From contig NZ_CP106738.1 of the NCBI RefSeq assembly GCF_025639885.1, positions 992,001-1,056,000 of the forward strand: DNA of 64,000 nt. Direction: 5' to 3'. The notes under the pieces are model-generated. The model was not told where the DNA came from. It saw only the letters and a program-made list of their open reading frames with translations, and did not search any database. This DNA comes from Roseovarius pelagicus. GTDB lineage: Bacteria > Pseudomonadota > Alphaproteobacteria > Rhodobacterales > Rhodobacteraceae. Positions 36,685-47,017 of this stretch are shown here, one piece after another (position 1 is the first letter of the stretch; the number at the start of each line of letters is the position of its first letter). The position numbers and the translations under genes were made by a program.

Positions 36685-37548
36685 TTACAGCCATTCGCCC
36701 TTGATCATCTGGCGATAGACCTGTCGCAGCCAGTTGTCGCCGCGCGCCTCCAGTGCCAGACCACGCCGAGTCAGCAATTCGTAGCTATCCTCGTACCATT
36801 TCGTGCCGCGGAAGTTGTGGCCCAGAATCGCACCAGCGGTCTGTGCCTCGTCCGTCAGGCCAAGTGATACGTAGGCTTCGACCAAGCGGTGCAGCGCCTC
36901 GGCTGTGTGGGATGTGGTCTGGAAATCCTCGACCACCACACGGAATCGGTTAATCGCAGCGGTAAAATGATCGCGGCGCAGATAGTACCGCCCGACTTCC
37001 ATTTCCTTGGAGGCGAGGTGGTCAAAAGCCAGATCGAATTTCAGAATCGCAGAGCGGGCATATTCACTGTCGGGATAAACCTCGATCACGCGGCGCAGCG
37101 ATTGCAGCGCCTGAAAGGTCAGGCCCTGATCGCGGCCAACTTCGTCGATCTGGTCATAATAGCTAAGGGCGAGCAGATACTGCGCATAGGCCGCATCCTC
37201 GTCCGTCGGGTAAAAATCAATATAGCGTTGCGCGGCAGAGCGGCTGGCCTCGTAATCCTCATCAAGGTGATAAGAATAGGCCTGCATGATGACCGCGCGC
37301 TTGGTCAGGTCGGAATACGGGTATAGCCGTTCAACCTCGGCAAAGCTTTGCGCAGCCAATTCCGGGTTGTTCTGCGCCAGATCGTATTCGCCACGCTCAA
37401 AGATATGTTTGGCTGAGAAGTTCTCATAGTCCACGTCGCCGCGTTCAAGCTTGCTATTGATACCGCTGCACGCCGTCAGGCCAAGCGCCAGCACAAGTGC
37501 CGCCGCCGTCCGTGTCGCGATTCTGCCGTAAACTTTGCCGCGCATCAT
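36685..37548 (-). CDS. bamD: Outer-membrane assembly factor BamD (ComL)
   Basis: 287 residues from the ATG at 37548. A lipoprotein signal with lipobox LTAC, followed by TPR repeats (YDLAQNNPELAAQSFAEVE; YPYSDLTKRAVIMQAYSYH). BamD is an essential partner of BamA in beta-barrel insertion. An open frame continues upstream to 37827, but that part has no homology and would hide the signal peptide. It follows lpxC in the same direction with a 251-nt structured gap. Confidence 0.93.
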   Translation of the reverse strand: MMRGKVYGRIATRTAAALVLALGLTACSGINSKLERGDVDYENFSAKHIFERGEYDLAQNNPELAAQSFAEVERLYPYSDLTKRAVIMQAYSYHLDEDYEASRSAAQRYIDFYPTDEDAAYAQYLLALSYYDQIDEVGRDQGLTFQALQSLRRVIEVYPDSEYARSAILKFDLAFDHLASKEMEVGRYYLRRDHFTAAINRFRVVVEDFQTTSHTAEALHRLVEAYVSLGLTDEAQTAGAILGHNFRGTKWYEDSYELLTRRGLALEARGDNWLRQVYRQMIKGEWL

Positions 37549-37799
37549 GCCGGACCGGTCCCCTAACCCAAGTAGAGGTTTTGTAGCCCAATCATAACGG
37601 CTGTGCCAGTGAAGAAATCTCTTGTTTGCTATGGTGTTGGTGCAATCCCGCCCACTGCCGGGATTCGGTTTCTCAATAGCAGGCGTCAGGTTGAAATTTC
37701 CCGTGGTGTTTCGCCCGGAGGGTTTCAACCGAAAGGAAGCATTCTGGTCGTGCTGTAAAAGCTGCGGCTGGGAGGTTACGAACATGGGTTGACGTGCTG
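37549..37799 (-). other. Structured lpxC-bamD intergenic region
   Basis: Holds two perfect inverted repeats: GGTTGAAA/TTTCAACC (8 bp; 37689-37696 with 37723-37730) and AATCCCG/CGGGATT (7 bp, 8-nt loop; 37644-37665). A TATGAT -10-like hexamer (minus strand, 37596-37591) sits about 45 nt before bamD. Neither hairpin has a U-tract. Likely a bamD promoter/leader; a small RNA is not excluded. Confidence 0.45.
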
Positions 37800-38720
37800 T
37801 CAGGCGACGCGCGGCAACTCGCCCCAATGTACACCAGCGCCGGGCAGAGTGGCTGCAACAGAGGCGTCACAGGTCACCCACTCGTAGCTGTCGGGTGTTG
37901 CAAAGAGCGTGCGCAACAGTTCGTTCGTCAGGGCGTGACCGGCACGCGATCCACGATAAAGGCCCAGTATGGGGGCCCCTGCCAGCGCCAGATCGCCCAG
38001 TGCATCCAACATCTTGTGGCGCACGGCCTCGTCTGTGTGACGCAAGCCACCGGGGCTGAGAACATCCGCGCCGTCAACGACAACGGCATTTTCCAGCGAT
38101 CCACCCAGCGCAAGACCGTTTGCGCGCATCTCGTCTACATCCGCCTTACGGCAAAATGTGCGGCTGCTGGCCAGTTCGCGCACAAAGCTGCCATTGGCCA
38201 TGTTCAGCGTTTTCTTTTGCACACCGATAGCGGCGTCCGCGAAATCAATGTCGAATTCGATCGTCAGCGCATCTTGTGGGGTCAGACGCGCCACGGCATC
38301 ACCACGGCGCACTTCGATTGGCTTCAGCACACGCAGCGCCCGTACCGGGCGATAGAGTTGGCGCAGGCCACAAGCGAGAATGCCGCGCACAAATTCGACG
38401 GAACTGCCGTCAAGAATCGGTGCTTCGGGACCATCGACGGTGATCAGCGCGTTATGAACGCCACAGCCCATCAGCGCAGCCATCACGTGTTCTACCGTAG
38501 ATACCTGAACACCCTTGTCGTTTTCGAGACGGGTGCAGAGTGGTGATTGCAACACGCGGTCCCACAGCGCAGGAATATCACCTGTGCCCGATGCACAGTC
38601 CACGCGGCGGAACACAATCCCATGATCCGCTCCAGCGGGGCGGATCACCATACGCGCGGCATGGCCTGAATGCAGGCCGACACCGTCGAAGGGGATTGGG
38701 GTGTTCACAGTGGTTTGCAA
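37800..38720 (-). CDS. lpxC: UDP-3-O-acyl-N-acetylglucosamine deacetylase LpxC
   Basis: 306 residues from a TTG start at 38720 (MQTTVNTPIPFDGVGLHSG), which is exactly where LpxC proteins begin; GAGG is 5 nt upstream. Zinc/catalytic motifs are TVEHVMAAL (His78) and HTDEAVRHKMLDALGDLAL. It commits to lipid A synthesis. An ATG at 38864 in frame would add 48 residues without homology. It lies between ftsZ and bamD, with a terminator after ftsZ upstream of it. Confidence 0.93.
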   Translation of the reverse strand: MQTTVNTPIPFDGVGLHSGHAARMVIRPAGADHGIVFRRVDCASGTGDIPALWDRVLQSPLCTRLENDKGVQVSTVEHVMAALMGCGVHNALITVDGPEAPILDGSSVEFVRGILACGLRQLYRPVRALRVLKPIEVRRGDAVARLTPQDALTIEFDIDFADAAIGVQKKTLNMANGSFVRELASSRTFCRKADVDEMRANGLALGGSLENAVVVDGADVLSPGGLRHTDEAVRHKMLDALGDLALAGAPILGLYRGSRAGHALTNELLRTLFATPDSYEWVTCDASVAATLPGAGVHWGELPRVA

Positions 38721-38917
38721 TTTGTCCTCATACGCCAGAGTGAGTGGTATCTCTGAAGTGGTAACGCATGAAGTAATGAACGGGTGCCGAAGCCTCAACT
38801 CAATCTTTGCAACCGAATGAAACATCCATGTAACAAAGCTCGGCAGTTTTTTGCCGAATGCCATAAACCCATTTGTTTACCATGCGTTACGCGGCACGAT
38901 TTCTGCGGCTAAAACAG

Positions 38918-38941
38918 AAAAAGGGCCGCCTTGGGCGGCCC
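38918..38941 (-). terminator. Rho-independent terminator of ftsZ
   Basis: GGGCCGCC-CAA-GGCGGCCC (perfect 8-bp stem) followed by TTTTT on the minus strand, 31 nt after the ftsZ stop. It closes the ftsW...ftsZ unit and separates lpxC. Confidence 0.92.
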
Positions 38942-38972
38942 AATTTCAAAGATTCCAGAACATGCCCCGACG

Positions 38973-40628
38973 TCAGTTTGCCTGACGACGCAGGAAGGCC
39001 GGGATTTCGATTTGCTCGTCACGCTCGTCTTCCGGCTCCGCGCGTGCGGGCTGTGCCTGCATCGATGGTTGCTGGCGTGCAGGGCGCTGCGGTTCGGATT
39101 CTTGTGCGTGGCCGGTCATCCGGTTGAGCAGCGAATTGATCCCAAAACGTGGGCGCTCTGCCTGTGTTTCAGCAGCGCGCTGAGGCTCGGACTGTTGCGT
39201 TTTTTGCGGATTGCTGCGCGGCGAAGCATTGCCAACTGCGGCCTGCAACCGTGCCATCGCTTCGGGCGATGGGGTGCCGGCGGCAGGGGCGCGAGGGGCA
39301 ACATAAGCATCCAGATCTTCTTCGTGATGCTGCGTACGCTCAGCGGCGGCAGGCGGCACATAGGCTGGCGGGGGCAGGTCATCGGCCTGCGCACGCGCGG
39401 CGGGTGCCATGCGCGCGGGGGCCTCGTGTCCTGCGTTCTGCGGCTCAAAGATGTCTTCCATCTGATCTTCGGCGGCAGCGCGTTCTGCCTCTACCTGAGA
39501 GAACAGCGAAGGTTCTTCTGAGACTTCGGCGCTGGCAGCAATGGGTTCTGCCATTTCTTCACGAACATCTTCCTCGGGCGCGTGATGTTCCTCGGAGGGA
39601 ACATGCTGGCGCAGAGGTTCGGCCAGAGAACGGCGCGGCACGGGGATGTCCGTGACATTTTCATTGGCATCAATACCCGTGGCGACGACGCTGACGCGCA
39701 TCGAACCTTCCATCGCGGGGTCAAGCGTGGAACCGACGATGATATTCGCCTCTGCGTCCACTTCTTCGCGGATGCGGTTGGCAGCTTCGTCCAGTTCGAA
39801 CAGGGTCAGATCGTGACCACCGGTGATGTTGATCAGCACACCCTTGGCGCCACGCAGGCTGATTTCGTCCAACAGCGGGTTGGCGATCGCCTTTTCGGCG
39901 GCCTGAATCGCGCGATCTTCGCCGCTGTCCTCGCCGGTACCCATCATCGCCTTGCCCATCTCGTCCATGACGGCACGGACATCGGCAAAATCGAGGTTGA
40001 TCAACCCGGGGCGCACCATCAGATCGGTCACACCCTTGACGCCCTGATAAAGAACGTCGTCAGCCATCGAGAAGGCTTCGGTAAATGTGGTTTTCTCATT
40101 CGCCAGCCGGAACAGGTTCTGGTTGGGGATGATGATCAGCGTATCAACGACCTTTTGCAGGGCTTCCACCCCGTCCTCGGCCTGTTTCATCCGCTTGCCG
40201 CCCTCAAATTGGAACGGTTTGGTCACGACACCGACGGTCAGCACGCCCAATTCACGCGCGGCCTGCGCGATGATCGGCGCGGCCCCGGTACCCGTGCCAC
40301 CACCCATACCGGCAGTGATAAAGCACATGTGTGCGCCCGCCAGATGGTCGACGATCTGTTCAATGCTCTCTTCGGCGGCAGCGGCCCCGACAGAGGCCCG
40401 CGCGCCTGCACCCAGACCTTCGGTTACTTTGACACCCAACTGCACGCGGCTTTCCGCGTTGCTTTGCTGAAGCGCCTGAGCATCGGTATTGGCAACGACG
40501 AAATCGACACCATCCAGCTCTTTTTCGATCATGTTGTTGACCGCGTTGCCACCTGCCCCGCCGACACCGAATACGGTGATCCGGGGTTTCAGCTCTTCAC
40601 GACCTGGCATTGTGAGATTCAATGTCAT
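38973..40628 (-). CDS. ftsZ: Cell division GTPase FtsZ
   Basis: 551 residues, a tubulin homologue forming the Z ring. GTP loop [12 protein letters not shown] at about residues 105-116, NTDAQAL and [11 protein letters not shown] (T7 region) are present. A long, disordered Pro/Ala/Glu/Gln-rich linker (about 330-530) and the conserved C-terminal peptide [11 protein letters not shown], which binds FtsA and other partners, follow. The long linker is normal for alphaproteobacteria. It has a separate leader (176 nt) after ftsA. Confidence 0.97.
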   Translation of the reverse strand: MTLNLTMPGREELKPRITVFGVGGAGGNAVNNMIEKELDGVDFVVANTDAQALQQSNAESRVQLGVKVTEGLGAGARASVGAAAAEESIEQIVDHLAGAHMCFITAGMGGGTGTGAAPIIAQAARELGVLTVGVVTKPFQFEGGKRMKQAEDGVEALQKVVDTLIIIPNQNLFRLANEKTTFTEAFSMADDVLYQGVKGVTDLMVRPGLINLDFADVRAVMDEMGKAMMGTGEDSGEDRAIQAAEKAIANPLLDEISLRGAKGVLINITGGHDLTLFELDEAANRIREEVDAEANIIVGSTLDPAMEGSMRVSVVATGIDANENVTDIPVPRRSLAEPLRQHVPSEEHHAPEEDVREEMAEPIAASAEVSEEPSLFSQVEAERAAAEDQMEDIFEPQNAGHEAPARMAPAARAQADDLPPPAYVPPAAAERTQHHEEDLDAYVAPRAPAAGTPSPEAMARLQAAVGNASPRSNPQKTQQSEPQRAAETQAERPRFGINSLLNRMTGHAQESEPQRPARQQPSMQAQPARAEPEDERDEQIEIPAFLRRQAN

Positions 40629-40706
40629 TGCTCTGTCCGCCTGATGTTACGCCCGCAGTTTCGGGCCGTTTTTTTCTGCCTATACCCGTCATTATTACCC
40701 ATGAGG

Positions 40707-40793
40707 GGTGTGATCGTCACCAAAAAAACACGAAAAACCCGCAAAATATGGACCTTTTTTTGGATGTTTCCGCGGGATTTCGCCGATCACACC
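40707..40793. other. Long-range 10-bp inverted repeat in the ftsA-ftsZ gap
   Basis: GGTGTGATCG (40707-40716) and CGATCACACC (40784-40793) are perfect complements 67 nt apart, enclosing A/T-rich runs. Located in the 176-nt ftsA-ftsZ region, it could fold a hairpin-loop in the ftsZ leader or be two half-sites for a dimeric regulator. Confidence 0.45.
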
Positions 40794-40804
40794 GCATATT
40801 GCGT

Positions 40805-42136
40805 TTACCAGTTGTCCTTGAACCACTTCACGGCTCTCTTAAGGGACCGCGCCGGATAACGATCCACCGGCAGTTCAAAGTCCCACCATTCGTCCTGAGG
40901 ATTGGCCGCAAAGAGGCACATACCCACCGCGCTGGCAAATCCCGCACCGGTCGCGGCCTGTGGTAGACCGTGCACCCGCAGGGGTCGTCCGAGGCGTACT
41001 TGCTGTCCAAGGATACGACTGGCCAGCCCGTCCAGACCCGGAATTTGGCTGCCTCCGCCGGTCAACACGATCTGCTGGCTCGGCAGATATTCGAACCCGG
41101 CCGCATCAAGACGTGCGCGCACTTCTTCCAGTATCTCTTCGACCCGAGGGCGCATGATACCGATCAGCTCCGCGCGGCTGACGGTGCGGCGGTCGCGATC
41201 CCAGTCGCCGGTATCCCCGCCGATCTCGATCATCTCGCGATCATCCATGCCGGTGGCGACGACGCCGCCGTAGAATGTCTTGATCCGTTCAGCCACAGAG
41301 GTCGGTACTTGCAGGCCCATCGAGATGTCGCCGGTGACATGATCACCGCCCATGCGCACGGAATCCGCGTAGATCATATGTTTCTTGATAAAGATCGATA
41401 TGCTGGAAGACCCGCCCCCAAGGTCGATGCAGGCAGCGCCCAACTCTTGTTCGTCCTCGACCAATGAGGAGACGCCGCTGACATAGCCCGACGAGGCGAC
41501 ACCGGCGAGTTCCAGATCGCAGCGCTTAACGCAATGGGCGAGGTTCTGGATCGCGATGCTGTCAACCGTCAGCATGTGCATATCCGTGGCCAGCGTCTGA
41601 CCTAACTGGCCACGCGGATCAATCAGGCCGGACCGATGATCCAGTGCAAAGTTTACCGGCTGGGCATGCAGGACCTCACGACCATCTCCGATGTCGGGCA
41701 AATCACATGCGCTCAGAACGCGGCTAACGTCCTGTTCCGTCACGACCTGACCTTCCAGTTCCACCTGCCCTGCCAATCCGTAGCTGCGCGGTTGCGCGCC
41801 GGAAAAGCACGCGATCACATGGTCGACACGCATGTTGGCCATCTTTTGCGCGGCTTGTACCGCGGTGCGAATGGCACGCTCGGTTTCCTGCATCGCCTCG
41901 ATCTCGCCAAAGCGGACACCGCGCGACCTGGTTGTGGCGGCACCGATCACCCGAAACCCCGCCTGCCCGGCCATCGCGCCGATGCCGTCAGCCTCAGTCA
42001 GCCCATCGGTGCCATCGAACCGCAGCACCAAGCAGGCGATTTTCGAGGTGCCAACATCCAGCACCGCGACGACGCCGCGCTGCATCGCCGCACGGCGCAT
42101 GTTGCGCATCGCGCGTTGGGATTCTGTATAGTTCAA
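40805..42136 (-). CDS. ftsA: Cell division protein FtsA
   Basis: 443 residues, actin-like ATPase that tethers FtsZ to the membrane. Phosphate 1 motif VLDVGTSKIACLV near residue 26, the nucleotide motif CIDLGGGSSSISIF, VLTGGGSQIPGL and a C-terminal amphipathic helix (RSLKRAVKWFKDNW). Start overlaps the ftsQ stop by 4 nt. Confidence 0.96.
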   Translation of the reverse strand: MNYTESQRAMRNMRRAAMQRGVVAVLDVGTSKIACLVLRFDGTDGLTEADGIGAMAGQAGFRVIGAATTRSRGVRFGEIEAMQETERAIRTAVQAAQKMANMRVDHVIACFSGAQPRSYGLAGQVELEGQVVTEQDVSRVLSACDLPDIGDGREVLHAQPVNFALDHRSGLIDPRGQLGQTLATDMHMLTVDSIAIQNLAHCVKRCDLELAGVASSGYVSGVSSLVEDEQELGAACIDLGGGSSSISIFIKKHMIYADSVRMGGDHVTGDISMGLQVPTSVAERIKTFYGGVVATGMDDREMIEIGGDTGDWDRDRRTVSRAELIGIMRPRVEEILEEVRARLDAAGFEYLPSQQIVLTGGGSQIPGLDGLASRILGQQVRLGRPLRVHGLPQAATGAGFASAVGMCLFAANPQDEWWDFELPVDRYPARSLKRAVKWFKDNW

Positions 42137-43035
42137 TCATTGCTCACCTGTCCCACACCCATGTTACGCACGCTCCACCAGCTTTCGACGGCGCGCTCCC
42201 GCATTCTCAGCGTCGGCCGCGCAGCCAGACGCATGTCCACCGCCGCGATGTCGCGCTCTAGCATTTCCTGACTTTCATTCAGCACGATCACGCGCTCCAG
42301 CGCGCGGATCGGATTTTCGACCGGCAGCATGATCCGCTGATCACGGTCCAAAACCACGTCCCAGCGTCGTTCGCCCATCCGAACCAAGCCGCGCAGGCGC
42401 AGACGCAATGGACCGGCTGCATTTCGGATTTCCAGCGCCTCGGCGACATGCACATCGGCCCCTTTGCCGGTCAGCACCGGCAGGTCAGGCCGCGCCGCGC
42501 GCGATGGTGCGACGCCAATAACGACGCCGTCGATATCAATGACCTGCAAGCCCGCCCGCGTCCGCAACAGCGCGACGGGCTGGCGTTCTTGGACCCGCAC
42601 CTCGAGAACGCCGCCCTGACGCAGGCGCACAGCTGCCGACGCCACCGCAGGCAGGTTTTCGACGGCGCGACGTACATCATCAAGTTCCATGTCAAAGGAA
42701 CTGGCGGGGAGTCGGTAGGGAAACCCGTCGTGAATGGCCTCGGCCACGGCCGTGCTTGCACCCTCGACCGCCAGCAATTTGACCATGAATTCCGAGCGCG
42801 TTTCGAATTGCTCGCGCAGATCAACGGCCGTCAGCCATATTTTCTGCTGAACATGGGCTTGCGACAAATAGCTGGTCGCCCCCACGAAACAGATCGTGAA
42901 AGGAATGCCAAAGCGCAGCAGACGCCGGTAGAGTGGGGTCAGCAGGATACGGTGCACGCGGTAGGACCACCGCGACGGCGCGGGATCGGAGCGGGATATC
43001 TGCGCACGTCCGGCGCGGCGCTTCATCTCGGGCAT
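42133..43035 (-). CDS. ftsQ: Cell division protein FtsQ
   Basis: 300 residues: Arg-rich cytoplasmic N-terminus, one transmembrane helix (about 41-60), POTRA domain with [12 protein letters not shown], and the FtsQ beta domain ([25 protein letters not shown]). Scaffold for FtsB-FtsL. It overlaps ddl by 13 nt and ftsA by 4 nt. Confidence 0.94.
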   Translation of the reverse strand: MPEMKRRAGRAQISRSDPAPSRWSYRVHRILLTPLYRRLLRFGIPFTICFVGATSYLSQAHVQQKIWLTAVDLREQFETRSEFMVKLLAVEGASTAVAEAIHDGFPYRLPASSFDMELDDVRRAVENLPAVASAAVRLRQGGVLEVRVQERQPVALLRTRAGLQVIDIDGVVIGVAPSRAARPDLPVLTGKGADVHVAEALEIRNAAGPLRLRLRGLVRMGERRWDVVLDRDQRIMLPVENPIRALERVIVLNESQEMLERDIAAVDMRLAARPTLRMRERAVESWWSVRNMGVGQVSND

Positions 43036-43943
43036 GAGGCATCCTCCACCATCCAGCGACAGAACGCGCCGAACGAAATGCCCATCACTTGTGCCTGTTC
43101 AGGGCTTAGCGATGTGGGGGTCATGCCGGGCTGGGTGTTCGTCTCCAGCAGGATCAGGCCATCAGTGCCGCGTGCCTCGTCCCAGCGAAAGTCGGTACGG
43201 CTGACACCGCGACACCCCAGCGCACGATGGGCACGCAGGGCGTAATCCATGCATAGATCGAATATTTCGGTCGGGATGTCCGCGGGAACGACATGGCGCG
43301 ATCCGCCGACTTCGTATTTGGCTGAATAGTCATACCAGCCATCGGTGATTATGTCGGTTACGGTCAGCGGGCGATCGCCCATCACGGTGGTCGTCAGCTC
43401 GCGGCCCGGTGCATAGGTTTCCACCATCACTACATCGGGCATATCATCGCTCAGCTGCGGCGGACTGTTGGCCGCCTCGTGCACGATGTAGACACCGACA
43501 GAGGACCCTTCGTTGTTGGGCTTGACCACATAGGGCGGGGTCATCACGTGACGGCTGCGCACCTCGTCGCGGGGTGCCAGCACGCTGTCCACGACCGGTA
43601 GGCCAGCAGCGCGGTAGGCGGCTTTGCTGGCTTCCTTGTCCATCGCGAGCGCCGAGGCCAGAACGCCGGAATGGGTATAGGGAATCCCGAGCCATTCCAG
43701 CATCCCCTGCACGCAGCCATCCTCGCCCCAACGGCCATGCAGCGCGTTAAAGACAACGTCGGGTTTCAGATCTGTCAGATGCGCAGCCAAATCGCGGCCA
43801 GCGTCAAGCTCGACCACGTCATAGCCTTCTTCCCTTAGCGCGGTGGCGCATTCGCGCCCAGACGACAGTGACACGTCATGTTCTGCTGACGGGCCGCCCA
43901 ATATCACCGCAACTTTCGGGGTTGTTCTGCTCGAACGAACCAC
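43023..43943 (-). CDS. ddl: D-alanine--D-alanine ligase
   Basis: 306 residues, ATP-grasp enzyme making the D-Ala-D-Ala used by Mur[15 protein letters not shown] at the N-terminus, [11 protein letters not shown], and [15 protein letters not shown] at the C-terminus. Length and dcw position match DdlB. Confidence 0.95.
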   Translation of the reverse strand: MVRSSRTTPKVAVILGGPSAEHDVSLSSGRECATALREEGYDVVELDAGRDLAAHLTDLKPDVVFNALHGRWGEDGCVQGMLEWLGIPYTHSGVLASALAMDKEASKAAYRAAGLPVVDSVLAPRDEVRSRHVMTPPYVVKPNNEGSSVGVYIVHEAANSPPQLSDDMPDVVMVETYAPGRELTTTVMGDRPLTVTDIITDGWYDYSAKYEVGGSRHVVPADIPTEIFDLCMDYALRAHRALGCRGVSRTDFRWDEARGTDGLILLETNTQPGMTPTSLSPEQAQVMGISFGAFCRWMVEDASCPR

Positions 43944-43991
43944 CTTTATGCCTCAATGTCCCGGGCCGTTTTCGGCCCTGTTTTTATCTGC

Positions 43992-44939
43992 TCAGGGCGT
44001 TTTGCCCTCTGATGGGGCCGGTTCACCGACCCTCATGATTTCCCACTCTAGCTGGATTGCACTGTTTTGAAAAACCTTTTTTCGGACATCCTCACCAAGA
44101 GTTTCAAGATCGGCAGCTGTGGCGCCACCGGTGTTGATCAGGAAGTTTGAATGTTTCTCGCTCATCTGCGCGCCGCCACGTCGCGCGCCGCGCATTCCGG
44201 CGTCGTCGATCACCTTCCATGCCTTGAGTTCATGGGTATCGTCGGCCTGTCCTGTGCTGCTGAACCCGGCAGGGTTGCGGAACGTGCTGCCCGCGGTGCG
44301 GTCCTTGGTGGGCTGGGTTTCGTCACGCTTGGCCAGTTGCGCGGTCATCCGCGCATCAAGCGCATCGGGATCGCCCGACGGCCCGCGCAAGACCGCATGC
44401 GTAATCACCCAGCCGTCGGGCAGATCGGTCTGGCGGTAGCGAAAGTTCAGATCCTCGGCGCTCAGCGTGACCACCTCACCCGCCCGTGTCACGGCGCGCG
44501 CGGACACGAAAGCATCCGCCGTATAGGTGCCATAACAGCCTGCATTCATCCGCACCGCACCGCCGATTGCGCCGGGGATCGTCCGCAGGAACGTCAGGTC
44601 GATGCCTGCCTGTGCCGCCTTGCGCGCCACATGTGCATCCAGTGCTGCGGCCCCGGCGGTGACGTGATCGCCTGCAACCTCGATCCCGTTAAAACCACGC
44701 CCAAGGCGGATCACCACTGCGCGCAATCCGCCGTCGCGCACGATAAGATTGCTGCCAACCCCCATCGGGAACACCGGGATGGCCGGGTCGAGATCGCGCA
44801 GGAATGCGGCGAGGTCATCCTCGTCCGCGGGCTGAAACAGCCAATCGGCAGGTCCGCCGACGCGCAGCCATGTGAGGTCGGCCAAGCGGCGGTTCGGCGA
44901 GAGTTTGCCGCGTGGGGTGGGGAGTTGGGTCATGTGCAT
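43992..44939 (-). CDS. murB: UDP-N-acetylenolpyruvoylglucosamine reductase MurB
   Basis: 315 residues from the ATG at 44939 (another ATG two codons later). FAD-dependent reduction of UDP-GlcNAc-enolpyruvate to UDP-MurNAc. Motifs: [44 protein letters not shown], and the catalytic Ser in AGSTFRNP with C-terminal [15 protein letters not shown]. The open frame runs to 45068, but the extra residues are not MurB-like. Confidence 0.93.
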   Translation of the reverse strand: MHMTQLPTPRGKLSPNRRLADLTWLRVGGPADWLFQPADEDDLAAFLRDLDPAIPVFPMGVGSNLIVRDGGLRAVVIRLGRGFNGIEVAGDHVTAGAAALDAHVARKAAQAGIDLTFLRTIPGAIGGAVRMNAGCYGTYTADAFVSARAVTRAGEVVTLSAEDLNFRYRQTDLPDGWVITHAVLRGPSGDPDALDARMTAQLAKRDETQPTKDRTAGSTFRNPAGFSSTGQADDTHELKAWKVIDDAGMRGARRGGAQMSEKHSNFLINTGGATAADLETLGEDVRKKVFQNSAIQLEWEIMRVGEPAPSEGKTP

Positions 44940-45076
44940 CGGGTAAAGTTTTGCTGACGTTGGTGCAAGATCGTTCTGCGCGAAGTGCAGCGCGGGTGTA
45001 GTTTGACAGAATTGCCCGGCGCTTTGCACGGCGCCGCGACCGCAGCTGACACAAAGATCGCCATGCATCTGATCGC

Positions 45077-45361
45077 TCAGAAATCCTGATACCAGATCAG
45101 GCCCAAAATTGCCCCCAACGCACCGCCCAACAGGCCGGCAGGCATCAGGAATCCCAGTACCTCGCCAACAAAGTCAGCGCGGATCCCGTATGACGTCACC
45201 ACCCAGAATAGCCCCGCGCAGAGTGCAGCACAGCCGATCCAGCCGACGAAAACATAACGCCATGGGTAATCAGCGCACGCCATGAAGGCCGCAATCGCAC
45301 CGAACAGGAATGCCGAGGCAAGTCGCACCAAGACCGGTAGGATATCGCTTGACCCTTCCAT
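45077..45361 (-). CDS. Small membrane protein between DUF2484 and murB
   Basis: 94 residues from the ATG at 45361, 5 nt after the DUF2484 stop. Three hydrophobic segments, the last Gly-rich ([19 protein letters not shown]). It is inserted with DUF2484 between murC and murB. No known function; co-transcription with cell-wall genes is evident. Confidence 0.7.
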   Translation of the reverse strand: MEGSSDILPVLVRLASAFLFGAIAAFMACADYPWRYVFVGWIGCAALCAGLFWVVTSYGIRADFVGEVLGFLMPAGLLGGALGAILGLIWYQDF

Positions 45362-45366
45362 CCCGA

Positions 45367-45612
45367 TCAGCTCTGCCGACGCACCCAGCGCCACAGGTAG
45401 ATCATCGGCCAGCGCAGCATCGACATCGCCGCGACGAGGCAGGCCAATCCCCACCATGGCCCCATCTGATAGGTCACGAAGCCGAGGATCGGGATACCAA
45501 TGACAATCAGCCCATAGGCCAGCCGCCAGTGATTATCGCGACTGGGCCGCATTGCCAACAGATTGGCGACCAACACCCAGAGGCACGCAAGGATCAGAGA
45601 CAACGGCATCAA
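45367..45612 (-). CDS. DUF2484 family membrane protein
   Basis: 81 residues with about two to three transmembrane helices (LSLILACLWVLVANLLAM; YGLIVIGIPILGFVTY). DUF2484 in Rhodobacteraceae is typically located between murC and murB, as here, 1 nt after the murC stop. Function unknown; conserved position suggests an envelope role. Confidence 0.82.
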   Translation of the reverse strand: MMPLSLILACLWVLVANLLAMRPSRDNHWRLAYGLIVIGIPILGFVTYQMGPWWGLACLVAAMSMLRWPMIYLWRWVRRQS

Positions 45613-45613
45613 C

Positions 45614-47017
45614 CTATCCTTTTCTCAATTGATCTGGCAGCGCGTTGGCCCACGTGCTGATCGTACCTGCACCGAGGCAGACGACCATATCACCCGGCCC
45701 AGCCTGTTCGCGGATCAATCGCACCAAATCATCCTCGCCCTGAATCGCGCGGGCGTGGCGGTGGCCATGACGGATCAAGCCCGCGACCAGATCATCGCGG
45801 CTGGCACCTTCGATCGGGGCTTCGCCTGCGGCGTATACTTCGGCGATGGCGACGACGTCGGCCTCGTTGAAACAGGCGCAGAAATCCTCGAAATGATGGC
45901 TCAGGCGGGTGTAACGGTGGGGCTGATGCACGGCGATGACGCGGCCTTCGGTGGCTTGGCGTGCGGCCTTGAGCACGGCGGCAATCTCGGTCGGGTGGTG
46001 GCCGTAATCGTCTATGATGGTGACGCCGTCCACCTCGCCCACGCGGGTAAAGCGGCGATTGACGCCACCGAACGCGGCAAGTGCTTCGCGGATTTCATCC
46101 GCCTTCATGCCCAAATGGCGTGCGACCGCCACAGCGCTGAGCGCGTTGCTGACGTTGTGATCGCCGGGCATGGGCAACATGCACCCTTCGATCACCTTGC
46201 CTTCGGTCTGCAACTGCACGTCGAAATAGGCAGCCCCTGCCTTGTAATGCAGATTGACCGCGCGAACATCGGCTTGCTTGTTAAATCCGTAGGTCACGAC
46301 GCGACGATCGGTGATCTTGCCCACCAGCGTCTGCACATCGGTATCGTCAGTGCAGCAGACAGCCAGACCATAGAACGGGATATTGGACACAAAATCGAGA
46401 AAGCCCTGATGCAGCGCCGCCTCTGTGCCCCAATGCTCCATATGCTCGGGGTCGATATTGGTCACGATGGCAATGGTGGCGGGCAGCCGGTTGAAGGTGC
46501 CGTCACTCTCGTCGGCCTCGACCACCATCCATTCGCCCTGCCCCACCCGGGCGTTGGAGCCATAGGCATGGATAATGCCGCCGTTGATCACTGTGGGATC
46601 GAATTTACCGTGATCCAGCAACGCGGCAACCATCGTGGTTGTCGTCGTCTTGCCATGCGTGCCCGCGACGGCGACGTTGGATTTCAGGCGCATCAGTTCC
46701 GCCAGCATTTCTGCCCTGCGCACGATGGGCAAACCGCGCGCGCGGGCGGCGTCCAACTCGGGGTTGCCGGGTTTGATGGCGGACGAAATAACAACCACCT
46801 CGGCCTCTGCGATATTCTCGGCCTTCTGGCCCTCAAAGATCAGCGCGCCATTTTCGGCCAACCGGTCGGTGATCGGAGTGCGTTTCAAATCGCTGCCCTG
46901 CACCACATACCCGTGGTTCAGCAGCACCTCGGCGATGCCGGACATGCCGATGCCGCCGATACCGACGAAATGGATGGGGCCGACGTCGCCGGGCAGTTTG
47001 GTCGCGGCTGCGTTCAT
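45614..47017 (-). CDS. murC: UDP-N-acetylmuramate--L-alanine ligase MurC
   Basis: 467 residues from the ATG at 47017, which overlaps the murG stop (ATGA). [20 protein letters not shown] loop [22 protein letters not shown], and [14 protein letters not shown]. It adds the first amino acid, L-Ala, to UDP-MurNAc. Confidence 0.96.
   Translation of the reverse strand: MNAAATKLPGDVGPIHFVGIGGIGMSGIAEVLLNHGYVVQGSDLKRTPITDRLAENGALIFEGQKAENIAEAEVVVISSAIKPGNPELDAARARGLPIVRRAEMLAELMRLKSNVAVAGTHGKTTTTTMVAALLDHGKFDPTVINGGIIHAYGSNARVGQGEWMVVEADESDGTFNRLPATIAIVTNIDPEHMEHWGTEAALHQGFLDFVSNIPFYGLAVCCTDDTDVQTLVGKITDRRVVTYGFNKQADVRAVNLHYKAGAAYFDVQLQTEGKVIEGCMLPMPGDHNVSNALSAVAVARHLGMKADEIREALAAFGGVNRRFTRVGEVDGVTIIDDYGHHPTEIAAVLKAARQATEGRVIAVHQPHRYTRLSHHFEDFCACFNEADVVAIAEVYAAGEAPIEGASRDDLVAGLIRHGHRHARAIQGEDDLVRLIREQAGPGDMVVCLGAGTISTWANALPDQLRKG

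Noticed and set aside
44940..45068. N-terminal extension of MurB
   Set aside because: MurB homology begins at [11 protein letters not shown]; the extra residues have no family match and no better ribosome site.
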